A stretch of 64,000 nucleotides of DNA, taken from NCBI GenBank assembly GCA_029194675.1, contig JARFXP010000005.1, positions 124,001-188,000 on the forward strand, written 5' to 3'. The stretch is from Nitrospira sp. (GTDB lineage Bacteria; Nitrospirota; Nitrospiria; Nitrospirales; Nitrospiraceae). Shown here piece by piece: positions 9,478 to 18,796 of the stretch. The notes below the pieces were generated by a model. The model was not told where the DNA came from. It saw only the letters and a list, made by a program, of their open reading frames with translations, and ran no database searches. Within the stretch, counting starts at the first letter, position 1, and each line of letters starts with the position of its first letter. The position numbers and the translations under genes are program-made.

Positions 9478-9638
9478 CCATCGTTGCCAGTACAAAACCG
9501 GCGATGATGAAGACAACGATGTACGCGCCTTGAGTTCTAACTCCAAATCACAAACAACGTCTGCCCCTATCCTCCCTTTGAGGAAGAGGCGCGGGTTCAC
9601 CCGGAACATTCCAAGACCCCGTGAAACCGCGAGAAGAA

Positions 9639-10787
9639 TTAGGCGGATGAAAACCTGCTCCGAAGGGACGGCAGGTCGCAAACATGCCGTGCGAGCGCCA
9701 AGGCGGCGGAGAGCCCCGGTGATTCAATGCCGATCAGATTAATCAACAGGGGATCTTCCCTGTCGACCGAAATGATGAAGTCGCTCTTGGCCCGGCTATT
9801 CGTCACGACACGTGGCCTGATTCCGGAATAGGCCCAACGAAGATCGCGTTCATCCAGGGAGGGCAGGAATTTCTGCAAGACTTCAACGAACAAGCCTGGC
9901 GGTGTCTTGCGCGAGGTGTAGTCCGCTTTGTCCGCGACGGGCATTTCGTTCGGTCCGAGATACACTCGTCCGTTCGGGCGGGGACTGAAATGAATTCCCT
10001 TGCCGGTCGCTTGAGGTGGTAACGCAGGATACACCGGACGCCCGATCAGGCTTCGCTTTTCTGGAGTGATCAGTTCGTAATACTCACCCCTCACCGGGCT
10101 GATGACATATTCCTTATGGGACATGCTCAGTGCGGCAACCTCGTCGGCATAGAGTCCGGCCGCATTGATGAGGCAGGTGGTCCGGATCCGTTGGCGATCG
10201 GTGGAAATGAGATACGAGCCGGCGGCCTCCTCGACGCCGATGACCCGATTGTTGAAAGCAAACTCTGCGCCGCCCGCTTCCGACTCGGTCTTGAGCGATT
10301 GCACGAAGGCCTGAGAATCGATGACGGAGACGCTTGGTATGACGATTCCACAGCAGGCGTGAAGATGCGGTTCGCAAGCCCGTAAACCAGAGGGCGTCAT
10401 GAACCTCACCCTCGTTTTCGTCCTCCAGGCGTTGAACCACAAGCGCCGCAGCATCGATATGTCGCGCCACAGGCCCCGACGGACGTCCTCCATCGAGACA
10501 GCGATGATCATACCGGCTCTGAGCAACGGGACGCCATGTTCGGGAGCATATGCCGTCGCCAACCGGCAACCTTCCCGGGCGAGCCTCTCTTTCAGAGAAA
10601 AAGGAGGTTCATGGATACCGCTGTGGAGGACGCCGCTGTTGCGCCCGCTGGCTTCTTCGCCGGGGCGTTCGTGCTGTTCGAGGACGAGGATACGGATCGG
10701 CGCGGCTCGGCGCCGGCACAATAATTCCCTGGCAATCGCACATCCGACGATCCCGGCACCGACGATGGAGACATCGTACGAGTTCAT
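9639..10787 (-). CDS. FAD-dependent oxidoreductase of the L-2-hydroxyglutarate oxidase type
   Basis: A 382-residue protein. The N terminus VSIVGAGIVGCAIAREL is the dinucleotide-binding GxGxxG fold of the DAO family. EEASGRNSGVLHSGIH near residue 45 closely matches LhgO-type L-2-hydroxyglutarate dehydrogenases, and the C-terminal IESPGLSAALALA segment is the second FAD contact. These enzymes oxidise 2-hydroxy acids and pass electrons to quinone. Glycerol-3-phosphate-type activity is a less likely alternative. It is convergent with the OmpA-type gene and lies 77 bases downstream of the HTH gene, possibly co-transcribed with it. Confidence 0.8.
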   Translation of the reverse strand: MNSYDVSIVGAGIVGCAIARELLCRRRAAPIRILVLEQHERPGEEASGRNSGVLHSGIHEPPFSLKERLAREGCRLATAYAPEHGVPLLRAGMIIAVSMEDVRRGLWRDISMLRRLWFNAWRTKTRVRFMTPSGLRACEPHLHACCGIVIPSVSVIDSQAFVQSLKTESEAGGAEFAFNNRVIGVEEAAGSYLISTDRQRIRTTCLINAAGLYADEVAALSMSHKEYVISPVRGEYYELITPEKRSLIGRPVYPALPPQATGKGIHFSPRPNGRVYLGPNEMPVADKADYTSRKTPPGLFVEVLQKFLPSLDERDLRWAYSGIRPRVVTNSRAKSDFIISVDREDPLLINLIGIESPGLSAALALARHVCDLPSLRSRFSSA

Positions 10788-10864
10788 GAGGCCTCATCCT
10801 GCGCACCATCACCCGAACCGAAAGAGGATTTAAGGAGATGTCAAGTTCCCGGGCAAAGAGCCCG

Positions 10865-11347
10865 TCAAGCTGCTTTCCCAGATGAGGCTTTGGATCGCAC
10901 GAGAAGATCAACTTCGCAATCCAACACGTGAAGCAATGTCAGAAGCTGATCAACCGATTTACGGTAATTGGTTTGATCGAGCAACCGGTACAACTGCGTT
11001 GCCGATGTACGTAATCGTCTGATAATTTCCCGTTTTGAAAGCGGACTTTTCTCGATCCGCTTCTGCGCTTCAATCGTCAACTTGTAGAGCAGCGCATCTC
11101 TCAGGAAGGATGGGTCTTGATTGTATTCCAACACCTGCTCACCATGAACGGTGCCTTCCCTCCCGGATGCCAAGACATAGGTGAAACCCTCTCCTCCCAA
11201 TTCCTTATCGACAAAGACTCTGGCGACCGGGTCGTTGCCGCTCGGACGAACATCGACCTTCGAATAGGGAATCACTAACGTGCCTTTTGAGGACTTCACC
11301 TGAAACATCTTCTTGCGGTTATTACACACCACTGATTGAATCTTCAT
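10865..11347 (-). CDS. HTH-containing protein, probably second gene of a DUF4160-linked pair
   Basis: A 160-residue protein. Residues 1-75 look like a small beta-rich domain (KMFQVKSSKGTLVIPYSKV). Residues 95-150 form a helix-turn-helix-like module (SKREIIRRLRTSATQLYRLL) of the Xre kind. Its ATG overlaps the TGA of a broken DUF4160 gene upstream (ATGA), so the two were translationally coupled. Pairs of DUF4160 and small DNA-binding or DUF2442-like genes resemble toxin-antitoxin modules; that role is inference. The toxin-like partner carries a frameshift here. Confidence 0.6.
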   Translation of the reverse strand: MKIQSVVCNNRKKMFQVKSSKGTLVIPYSKVDVRPSGNDPVARVFVDKELGGEGFTYVLASGREGTVHGEQVLEYNQDPSFLRDALLYKLTIEAQKRIEKSPLSKREIIRRLRTSATQLYRLLDQTNYRKSVDQLLTLLHVLDCEVDLLVRSKASSGKAA

Positions 11348-11537
11348 AGCGCCCCCTCATCGTCCAACTCTTCAATCAATGCACGAACTTGTCTCGAAGC
11401 CTTCCCGATCATTGGTTGTTTGCTGTCCAAATCCCATTCACAACGAGAACACCATCACGATAGACATGCATGTGGCGAGGAGTATGGTCGCCCTTCCAGG
11501 TGACAAACACATACCCACCCCGACGAACCTTCCCCAT
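11344..11537 (-). pseudogene. DUF4160 protein gene broken by a one-base frameshift
   Basis: From ATG 11537 the frame reads GGYVFVTWKGDHTPRHMHVY then RDGVLVVNG and soon stops. Moving one base resumes at WDLDSKQPMIGKAS followed by RQVRALIEELDDEGAL and a stop at 11344. Both halves match the DUF4160 family, whose central motif is usually LVVKWDL. The 194-nt span is one base short of a whole number of codons, so the simplest event is loss of one base at about 11433-11437. Its stop overlaps the start of the HTH gene. A sequencing error would also explain it. Confidence 0.65.
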
Positions 11538-11841
11538 GTGTGAGTGTTACCTTCTGAGGTATCACTTGTCAATGCTATGGACCCAGCCATCACAGCCATG
11601 GCTTTCACCGGCTGTCGTTTCTTACCTACATCAGAAAGAACCGGGTCTGCTTCCTTACTCAGTAGTCAGAAACTAAGGCAACAGCAACACGAATGAAACC
11701 CGCATAGAATAAGGTTAGCTGTGACATCGTGTTCTGCAAATTACCGTCTTATGAGTAATTATTCGAAACGGTCTCTGATCCGATTCCGTCGAGTTTCTGC
11801 GGGAAAAAGACGCACGCATGGCGGGGTGCTAAGGTTATGGA

Positions 11842-12318
11842 ATGGCACCGTCTCAAGAGGTCATAAGATTAATTTCGTGGTGGATGACTTGCAGCCTTCT
11901 CGTTGTGTCCCTGCCCCTCAACCCTGCTACTGCCGCTGAACCAGAACAGGTCTCGATCCAGACGTTACTGTCGCCACAAGCCACCTCGTATCAGCAACAT
12001 CTGGTGACGCTAGGAGGTGTGACCAGCGCGCTCCAAATAGTTCCCCCATTCTTTGGGAGCTCCTCTCCATTCCGTGGCAGACTGTGTCTCCTCTATGGGC
12101 GAGCTTCCTTCGTACTGGAGGATGAGACGGGCTCGATGTCCGTGGAGGTCTTGGGAAGTTGTAATCCAAGCGCGGCTGAGGCATTGCCGAAGGACGGGGA
12201 TCGGGTGAGAGTAACTGGGATCGTGCAGGTACTGAAGGGTGAGGCTCCGAATGATGTCAGAGTCCAGGCAACAGTGATCAAATCTTCGAACCAAACTGAT
12301 TCAGCGGTGCCCGCTTGA
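11842..12318 (+). CDS. Secreted OB-fold-like protein of unknown function
   Basis: A 158-residue protein with a signal sequence (hydrophobic MTCSLLVVSLPLNP, cleavage near ATAAEP). The mature part has beta-strand-rich segments (HLVTLGGVTSALQIV, ASFVLEDETGSMSVEVLG, GDRVRVTGIVQVL) that read like an OB-fold as in secreted nucleic-acid-binding-like proteins. Two cysteines (CLLYG and GSCNPS) could form a disulfide. The start at 11842 is uncertain; 11884 would also give a signal peptide. No operon partner. Confidence 0.6.
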   Translation: MAPSQEVIRLISWWMTCSLLVVSLPLNPATAAEPEQVSIQTLLSPQATSYQQHLVTLGGVTSALQIVPPFFGSSSPFRGRLCLLYGRASFVLEDETGSMSVEVLGSCNPSAAEALPKDGDRVRVTGIVQVLKGEAPNDVRVQATVIKSSNQTDSAVPA

Positions 12319-12635
12319 CAGCCTGATCCGAATCAACGGGGCCCACCGCCTAACTCAGAATCATATTACAAGGCGCGACCCCACTTCTCTTCCCCTGAAG
12401 TTCTCCTTTCGAACCGCCGGATTGACAGGGGCGCTTACAAAGGCGCAACATGCGTCTCCTGTTGATCTATTGAAAAGGCGCAGCAAACAGCTTGACTGCC
12501 CTATTCATTGCGCTTTCGGTGATCTGGTCAGGAGCACACTTCCACGATGAGATCCTCGAGGGTGCCTTGCGGGAAATAGGATAAAGAGGACGTGCGGCGC
12601 CCTGTTCAATCTTAGAAAATAAGGAGGCCAAAATC
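12319..12635. other. Intergenic upstream of ferredoxin
   Basis: About 315 bases with no gene seen. It ends in the strong Shine-Dalgarno AAGGAGG of the ferredoxin gene. Confidence 0.4.
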
Positions 12636-12983
12636 ATGGCACTGCTGATTACCGATGAATGTATCAACTGTGGCGCTTGCCTGCCGGAATGTCCGAATGA
12701 GGCCATCTTCGAAACTCGCAGCGATGCGGAGACGAAGGGGAATCATGTGGGCGACGGCCAGGGAGTGGGGGACAACATTTACGTGATTACTCATGATCGG
12801 TGTACCGAGTGTGTCGGCCATTTTGACGAACCCCAATGTGCGGCGGTCTGTCCGGTCGATAATTGTTGTATTTCTGATCCGGCTTATCCGGAGGGAACCG
12901 ATATCCTGCTGGAAAAAGCGAAGACGCTCAATCCTGACAAGCCTATCGATCCCGCAAAAGTGTGGAGCGGCGTGCGGAACTGA
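12636..12983 (+). CDS. YfhL-type 2[4Fe-4S] ferredoxin
   Basis: A 115-residue ferredoxin preceded by AAGGAGG. The first cluster motif is CINCGACLPECP (residues 10-21) and the second CTECVGHFDEPQCAAVCP, which has the insertion typical of the YfhL/Alvin-type ferredoxins with very negative potentials. A short C-terminal extension follows. It would carry electrons for low-potential reductive reactions in the cytoplasm. Its redox partner is not encoded here. Confidence 0.93.
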   Translation: MALLITDECINCGACLPECPNEAIFETRSDAETKGNHVGDGQGVGDNIYVITHDRCTECVGHFDEPQCAAVCPVDNCCISDPAYPEGTDILLEKAKTLNPDKPIDPAKVWSGVRN

Positions 12984-13077
12984 TCGTTCCCACTTCGAGG
13001 TTCCGTGCCACTCTGAGATGCTGAGAACGCGGACGGTACAGCTATGTTAGGCCTTGGAGTAACCGAAACAATTAGTC

Positions 13078-13380
13078 ATGGCTGATAAAGTTCCAAGATT
13101 TATAACAAATGCAACCGTCATCAAGGTTTTAGCTAAAGTATTTGCTTTCCAAGCCATCGAGATCAACCTATTGCGTTCCCATGCTGGAATATCCGATGCT
13201 GATTGGAAGACGCTTAAGACGGAAGCCTTTAAAAAAACCTACGCGAAGCAACGGGCTTTTTATGAAGATCGCTTGACCGGCGCGTTCGCTCTGGAGCGCA
13301 TTTCCCAGTCTGAACGCGAGACTAGACTTCTGGAACTCTGGCTAAAACAGAGCGAGGATTCCCCCAAAGACGAACCATAA
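13078..13380 (+). CDS. Hypothetical small protein
   Basis: A 100-residue, soluble, helical protein (AKVFAFQAIEINLLRSHAG, EAFKKTYAKQRAFYEDRL). It ends in a charged tail. The Shine-Dalgarno site is weak, and base composition is more AT-rich than the neighbours. I do not recognise the family. Confidence 0.5.
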   Translation: MADKVPRFITNATVIKVLAKVFAFQAIEINLLRSHAGISDADWKTLKTEAFKKTYAKQRAFYEDRLTGAFALERISQSERETRLLELWLKQSEDSPKDEP

Positions 13381-13682
13381 GCCAAACGTCCGGTTCCATA
13401 CGCCGCAGAAAAGGTCCCCGACCCTTTAACTCATTTCAAATTTCCCAGTCTCTGCGGTCTAGTTTCTGGGGAGGTCTCAAAAGCACAGTGGGACTTCCAA
13501 GCCCATGGTCTAGTGTTCGGGGGAAAGGTTCAATTCATCTGCTCCGTTTCGTTGATCTTACCTTCTTGTTCACCTTCTGACCGCTGCCACATCACTCTCT
13601 GACTGCTTTCCATTCATTATGATGATGGTAGATCCATTAAGCCTTACAAATAAAGAGCCAAACAGCTCTCGTACTAAAAAGG
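13381..13682. other. Gap before IS4-family element
   Basis: About 300 bases with no gene seen. It ends at the target-site duplication of the insertion sequence. Confidence 0.4.
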
Positions 13683-13721
13683 GATAGCGCCCACTCTTGT
13701 CCAAAATAAGTTCTCAACAGG

Positions 13722-13803
13722 CCTCCGGCTTGTGAGTAGGATAGGTTGTTCAACGCACATCCATCCACGGCGTTCCCGCGCCGTGGCACCCACAAGCCGG
13801 AGG
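13722..13803 (+). promoter_or_regulatory. Hairpin hiding the transposase ribosome-binding site
   Basis: CCTCCGGCTTGTG (13722-13734) is perfectly complementary to CACAAGCCGGAGG (13791-13803). A second stem, CCACGGCG/CGCCGTGG (13765-13772 with 13779-13786), is nested inside. The 3' arm contains the GGAGG that precedes the transposase ATG at 13810. RNA entering from outside would fold and block translation, a known way for insertion sequences to avoid activation by external promoters. The role is inference; the pairing is seen. Confidence 0.7.
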
Positions 13804-13809
13804 TGCAGT

Positions 13810-14978
13810 ATGGTAACCGTCGCCAGTTGCTTTGCGCAAATGCTCGCCCTGATCGATCGCGCGGACTTCGCTCGGGCCGTTCGACAGCACGCCGCTGAGC
13901 GAGCAGCCAAGGGGTTCAGCTGCTGGGATCACTTGATAGCGATGCTGTTTTGTCAGATGGGTAGTGCGCACTCACTTCGAGAAATCTGTGGCGGCTTGGC
14001 CACCGCCCTTGGCAAACTCGTCCACCTTGGCATCCGTCGGACACCGACTCGGTCCACGCTGGCCTATGCCAATGCGCATCGGCCCTGGCAGCTGTACGAG
14101 ACGCTCTTCTATCAAGTCCTCACCCGTTGCCAAGCCGTCGCGGCCTTGAAGCGCCGCCGGTTCCGGTTCAAGCACCCCTTGCGCACCCTCGACGCAACGA
14201 TCATTGAACTCTGTGCCACGGTGTTCGATTGGGCCAGATTCCAGCGGACGAAGGGGGCGATCAAGCTCCATCTGCAGCTGGATCACCAGGGGTGTTTGCC
14301 CTGCTGGGCCCTCGTGACCGACGGCGACACCAACGACGTGCGGATCGCCCAACAGCTCACCTTTGCGCCAGGCACCATCGTGGTGATCGATCGCGGGTAT
14401 CTCGACTATGCCCGCTATCATCGTTGGACGGTCGACGAGGTGGGATTTGTCACCCGTCCACGCACCAACATGCTCTACGAAGTGCTGGAGCAACGCTCCG
14501 TGCCGACACGCGGACCGGTGCTGGTCGATGAGGTGATCCGTCTCACCAGTTCCCATGCGGCTGACCGGTGCTCGGTCCCCTGCGACAGGTGACGATCTGG
14601 GATGAGAGACAGCAGCGGCCGCTACGGTTCCTGACCACTCTCATGCAGCTTGCGGCCAGCACGATTGCCGCCATCTATCGGGAGCGCTGGCAGATCGAAC
14701 TCCTCTTCAAGGCCTTGAAACAGCATCTCCGGATCAAGACGTTTGTGGGCACGAGTGAGAACGCCGTACAGGTCCAAATCTGGATCGCCCTGCTCGCGAT
14801 GCTGCTGTTGAAATTTCTGCAGCTGAAGTCCACGTGGCCCTGGAGTCTCTCGAATCTGGCCGCGTTGCTCCGCTTCAATCTGTTGACCTATCGGGATCTG
14901 TGGGACTGGCTCAATGCGCCCTTTGAACGGCCGCTGCTCATACCAGCGCCGCCCCAACAGAGGCTATTCGCTACCTGA
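13810..14978 (+). pseudogene. IS4-family DDE transposase, frameshifted
   Basis: The first part, from ATG 13810 (MVTVASCFAQMLAL), contains the first Asp (RTLDATIIEL) and second Asp (IVVIDRGYLDY) and stops at 14592. A second frame from about 14568 continues with PLRQVTIWDE and the YRERWQIELLFKALKQHL box that holds the catalytic Glu, ending at 14978. One missing base near 14570 explains the break, which separates the third catalytic residue from the first two. I see no strong slippery site, so programmed frameshifting is unlikely though not excluded. Confidence 0.85.
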
Positions 14979-15098
14979 TCTTGGACAGCAGACCGGACAA
15001 CCTGAACTGGATGGGTGACCAGAGACCGTCTCATATGCCGCATTCACGGGGGAAGAACTCGAAACAGCCGACTATTTTGGACAGCAGTGGATAGCGCC

Positions 15099-15530
15099 CT
15101 ATATTTGAGTTCCTGGGCTGAGAAAATATTTGCTCCTCCTTTTGCCCATGTTGACAAGAAATATGAGACGCTCGAATGGGACAGGAAATGGTAGACGGGC
15201 GATCTGAGAAATGGGGAACACTACAGCATTAGGAGTCATAGCTATTCTGAAACTGCGTTGACGTCCATAGAATCACCTGCGGAAGCTACGGCAGTTACCT
15301 ATAAGAAGGTTATATAGCGATATCTTGGAATATTGTCCTTGCTGCCCGGCATGTATGAAGCAGAGACATGCGTGTATGACTCAAAGACTAATGTGGTATC
15401 GACATGATAATACAAGTATATATTGGGAGGACACCTCAAAGGTTTGTGGAGTGGTGTAAGCTTCCCCTAGATGGAGACAGTCCAAAGGAGGACTTTCTGG
15501 CAGAATCGTCCCCCTAGCCAGGAGGTTTCC
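15099..15530. other. AT-rich gap between insertion sequences
   Basis: About 430 bases, noticeably AT-richer than the catabolic regions, with no gene seen. TGTAAGCTTCCCCTAGATGG starting at 15455 may be the left end of the IS3-type remnant that follows. Confidence 0.4.
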
Positions 15531-15800
15531 ATGGGTCAGTCAAACTTCACTGAATCCCAAATTGTGTCGATTCTGAAGGAGACCGATACCAGCCACCCGG
15601 TCAATGAGATCTGGAGGCAGTACGGGATCAGCTCGGCCACTTACTACAAGTGGAAGGCCAAGTACGGAGGACTGGAGGCCTCTGATGTGAAGCGGCTCAA
15701 GGAGCTGGAGCACGAGCACAGCCGGCTGATGCGGCTCTATGCAGACCTCTCGTTAGAGAATGCCGCGCTGAAGGATGTGATTGCAATAAAGAAGCTATGA
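15531..15800 (+). CDS. IS3-family (IS407-like) OrfA, orphaned
   Basis: An 89-residue protein after AGGAGG. MGQSNFTESQIVSILKE and YGISSATYYKWKAKYGG form the helix-turn-helix, followed by the leucine-zipper stretch of IS3 OrfA (ENAALKDVIAIKKL). OrfA alone binds ends but needs OrfB for catalysis. OrfB, which should overlap its end, is absent: downstream DNA turns at once into unrelated sequence. This is a truncated element. Confidence 0.85.
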   Translation: MGQSNFTESQIVSILKETDTSHPVNEIWRQYGISSATYYKWKAKYGGLEASDVKRLKELEHEHSRLMRLYADLSLENAALKDVIAIKKL

Positions 15801-16914
15801 AGGGTGCCAACCTGGTGGAACTGCGGTAGAGCAATGGCATGCAGGGTCCTCATTACCTAACCAAGGGGAGGTTGGCATGTACTACTGTGGCCGTCGTTCG
15901 GGTATCGGACTCCGTGTCAGGTCGAACAACAACACCCGGCCAGCCACAACGCTTCGTGACCGCATAATTGATCGGGAGACCTACCGTGCTTTCATCCAAG
16001 AGCATGTGGAAAAAGTGTGCTGACAACGCAATTCTGTATGTCAACTGGTATCGTTCCGTCATACTTCTCATGCTGCTAATAGCAATCGCTGCATGTTCCT
16101 CCCCCCCGTTTTCGGTTGCTGTGGAACAGGCGCTAAAATTAATTTCCTTGCGAAAGAATGTCCACTTCGTAGAATTCGCCGCTAATGGGACCCCGCGAAA
16201 TCCGTTTGAAGTGGCACGTCTCATTGACTCGTTAAAGCAGAAACGTCCGCAAAGAATTCTAATCCTCGCCTTCGGATGGCAACATGATAGAGACGAGGCA
16301 ACTGAGTATTATATCAAGGAGGTTTTACTCCCGGCCTTGTCGGATTTGAGAAATAAAGAAGCACAGAGCGACCTTGATGATCCTAGCAAATGGGCGACCA
16401 TTTGCGTCTCGTGGGACTCTAAAGGAACAGGGCTACGTAAGCTGCTTGATGATGTTGTCCCGCAACCAGGCTTGACGGATGTCATCGCCACCTTACCGGA
16501 ATACGCTCTACTTCCTCTCACTTATTACGCTAAGGCAACGCTCGCCGACGGGCTCGGCCCTGGAGCGCTAAAGACCACGCTGAACATGATATTTAGCAAC
16601 GTTTACACCGATGGAACACAGCCGGATTTGTACTTAGTAGGACATAGCTTCGGCGCTAGAGTCCTTACCGGACTGGCACTCGATGAAACGAGGAAAAACA
16701 GTCGCGATGAAAGCCATTCACAGAAATCTGTGACTGGGAAGATAAAGGGAATGGTGTTAGTGGAACCTGCCATGACGTGGTGGGAACTGCCAGGCACTTT
16801 CAAAGATCGTTCAGAGGTAAATTACCCTATTGTGGTGGTTCAAAGCCGTCATGACTATGCGAATTCGTTTCTATTCCCGCTTGCTAGTATCCCAGCCAAT
16901 TTCATACTCCCTAG

Positions 16915-17768
16915 GGCGTGTCATCAATTAAGCCATGTCATCGAAGCAGCGAGATAGATGGCACCGAGGAAATTGGCGGCGCGTTTATCATAGCGGGTGG
17001 CGATGGCACGGAATTGCTTGAGTCTCGCGAAAAAGTTCTCGATCAGATGGCGGGCTCGGGAGAGGTCTTGATCGTATTCACGTGGGGTTGTTCTGTTGGA
17101 TTTGGGTGGGATGACGATGGTCTTCCCTGCTTTTCGCAGCGGTTCAATCACCCGTTCATCGGCATCGAAGGCTTTATCGGCGATGACGGTATCCGCCTCA
17201 ATGCCGGGTAGCAAGACATCGGCGCCCTCCAGATCATGCGCCTGTCCTGGGGTGAGATGAAACCCGGTCGGATTACCCAGCGCGTCACAGGTGGCGTGGA
17301 TTTTCGTGGTCAGGCCCCCCTTGCTGCGTCCGATGGCTTCCTGCACTTGGTGCCCCCTTTTGCCCCAGCGCTGTGCTGGTGGGCACGGACGATGGTGGAA
17401 TCGATCATCGCGTATTCATTGTCGAGATCCTCGGCCAGACGCGCAAACACCCGTTGCCAGACGCCGCGTCGACTCCAGCGCGTATGGCGCGTGTGGATCA
17501 CTCGGAAATCTCCGAACCGCTCCGGCAGATCCCGCCACGGGATTCCCGCGCGATACCGGAACAACACCGCTTCCACAAATAGCCGGTTGTCCTGCGCGGT
17601 CACCCCCACCGTGCCTTCACGCCCAGGCAACAGGGTTTCAATCTTCTCCCACTGGTCATCCCGCAACCCGTACCGTCTCACCATCCGCAGGCCCCTCCTT
17701 CGGCCTGGGACGGAGTGAATCACACCACGATGGCTTTGTGAACCTAGAAAATTAATTGATGACACGCC
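16915..17768 (-). mobile_element. IS5-family (IS427-like) element, 854 bp, target CTAG
   Basis: Ends read GGCGTGTCATCAATTAA inward from both sides. CTAG occurs at 16911-16914 and again at 17769-17772, a duplicated target as expected for the IS427 group. Both transposase frames are present and undamaged, so the element looks active. It interrupts a lipoprotein hydrolase gene. Confidence 0.93.
16924..17684 (-). CDS. IS5-family transposase in two frames (likely -1 frameshift)
   Basis: OrfA starts at 17684 (MVRRYGLRDDQWEKIETLLP) and stops at 17310; it holds the first catalytic Asp (MIDSTIVRAHQ). OrfB, in the -1 frame down to 16924, holds DTVIADKAFDAD and the Glu-containing RHLIENFFARLKQFR. Just before the overlap the mRNA has AAAAGGGGG (complement of 17353-17361), where slippage by one base would join the two into a protein of about 253 residues. 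This two-frame layout is normal for the IS427 group, so I treat it as functional. Confidence 0.85.
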
Positions 17769-18399
17769 CTAGTAAGCACTGGCGGATGATTCTTCAGGAG
17801 GATGAGGATAAGTTTCCCGCATGGTATACGAGCGTTTCGGATATATGCCTCGCGCTACCTTTCAGAATTGCAACTGCCGCAGTGACCTTCCCATTCCAAT
17901 ATATCGGGGCACAGTTTAGACAAATATATGACCGTGGCCTTCATTACCTACCGGATACGTTGTCCCAGATTCCCATGGTAAAAATCCCATTCCGCGCCGT
18001 CGATGAAGGAATATTTGAAAGACAATTGCACTGGGGAGAGCGGCATAAAGGTATCTTTAATATGGGTTCTGCCTACGAATCCATCGCCCGCCCCGACGCA
18101 GCTACGTACGTTACCGAGGACATCACACAATTGGAGAGTTCCAAGAATCACGTTTGTAAGTCTCCAGTAATTTATGTTGATGCGTCCTCTCATGTTAGAC
18201 ACGGTTTGTTGGGCCAGGACCTGGACGGTGGTTTTTCTGTTGTTATCACAGGTTCTCTCGATCCGGTAGGCAGTCATACTGATATATACCAGGGACCAAT
18301 ATACGAACTCATTGCGAAGGTCTTATTGGACCGAATTCAGATTAACAAGAAAATATCGGCTGACAAGTGTGAGATTGCTACGTCATAAATAGCACAGGG

Positions 18400-18576
18400 T
18401 TAAGGTTTCAATGAGTTATAGCAGCCGGAAGGGAATGCCGACACGAAACGGCTCGTGCGCAGGCTGAAGACGAACTCCTTTGGCGCCGTGAGAGGCCGAA
18501 TCCAGGTAGTAATTGGGTCAGAGTGCCATTTCTGAGCGGCACTAAACTCTCTGGCCTCAAAGGCGGCGACATTCAT
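18400..18576 (-). CDS. Possible small protein, 58 residues
   Basis: An open frame from ATG 18576 (MNVAAFEAREFSAAQKWHS) with GGAGG eight bases upstream. There is no membrane segment or known motif. The good ribosome site and GC-rich codons argue for a gene; the length and lack of recognised relatives argue for caution. It may be a leftover of a larger gene. Confidence 0.35.
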   Translation of the reverse strand: MNVAAFEAREFSAAQKWHSDPITTWIRPLTAPKEFVFSLRTSRFVSAFPSGCYNSLKP

Positions 18577-18796
18577 GAGCGCGCCTCCAGATCGTGAAGA
18601 CCGAACCAGGTACCATGAAGATGAATTTAGGGTCAGATCTTGCCATGTGCGTTCGCTGTCTTCCTGCGCTTATTGGCACACACAGAACAAGATGTGACCC
18701 CAATTCATTCGTCCTCTGGCTCCCTCAAATCATTGCTCACTGGTATGCACAGAACAAGAGTGACCACAATTCTGTGACGGGCACTGTATTGTCAGG
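18577..18796. repeat. REP-like inverted and direct repeats
   Basis: GGTCAGATCTTG (18631-18642) and CAAGATGTGACC (18688-18699) are near-perfect inverted copies. ACAGAACAAGATGTGACCCC (from 18682) recurs about 68 bases later as ACAGAACAAGAGTGACCAC (from 18749). This looks like a remnant of REP or insertion-sequence end structure. No transposase gene is attached. Confidence 0.4.

Larger units (their letters stand above)
13692..15089 (+). mobile_element. IS4-family insertion sequence, 1398 bp, with 9-bp target duplication
   Basis: The left end reads CACTCTTGTCCAAAATA and the right end, read inward, CACTGCTGTCCAAAATA: near-perfect terminal inverted repeats. The flanks carry the same nine bases, GATAGCGCC (13683-13691 and 15090-15098), a target duplication of the length expected for IS4-family elements. 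It encodes one transposase, broken by a frameshift. It seems to have entered intergenic DNA. The intact ends and exact duplication point to a fairly recent insertion that could still be moved by a transposase in trans. Confidence 0.93.
16004..18388 (+). pseudogene. Lipoprotein alpha/beta hydrolase, interrupted by an IS5-family element
   Basis: The 5' part (16004-16912) encodes a signal sequence with a lipobox ending IAAC (Cys31) and a serine-hydrolase elbow LVGHSFGARV. The 3' part (17773-18388) continues in the same frame. Removing 16915-17768 plus one CTAG joins FILP to SKHWRM with no frame change and gives a ~508-residue protein, so the gene was intact before insertion. The C-terminal half (PRIATAAVTFPF-like helix, then QYIGAQFRQIYDRGLHYLP) is of unknown type. 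As it stands the product would end within the insertion after the Ser region. The substrate is unknown. Confidence 0.85.

Noticed and set aside
11470..11676. A 68-codon plus-strand frame
   Set aside because: It is antisense to the DUF4160 remnant, which matches a known family on the other strand.
14568..14978. Second transposase frame as a separate OrfB
   Set aside because: It begins mid-domain and carries only the last catalytic residue; IS4-family elements have one frame, so a frameshift is simpler.
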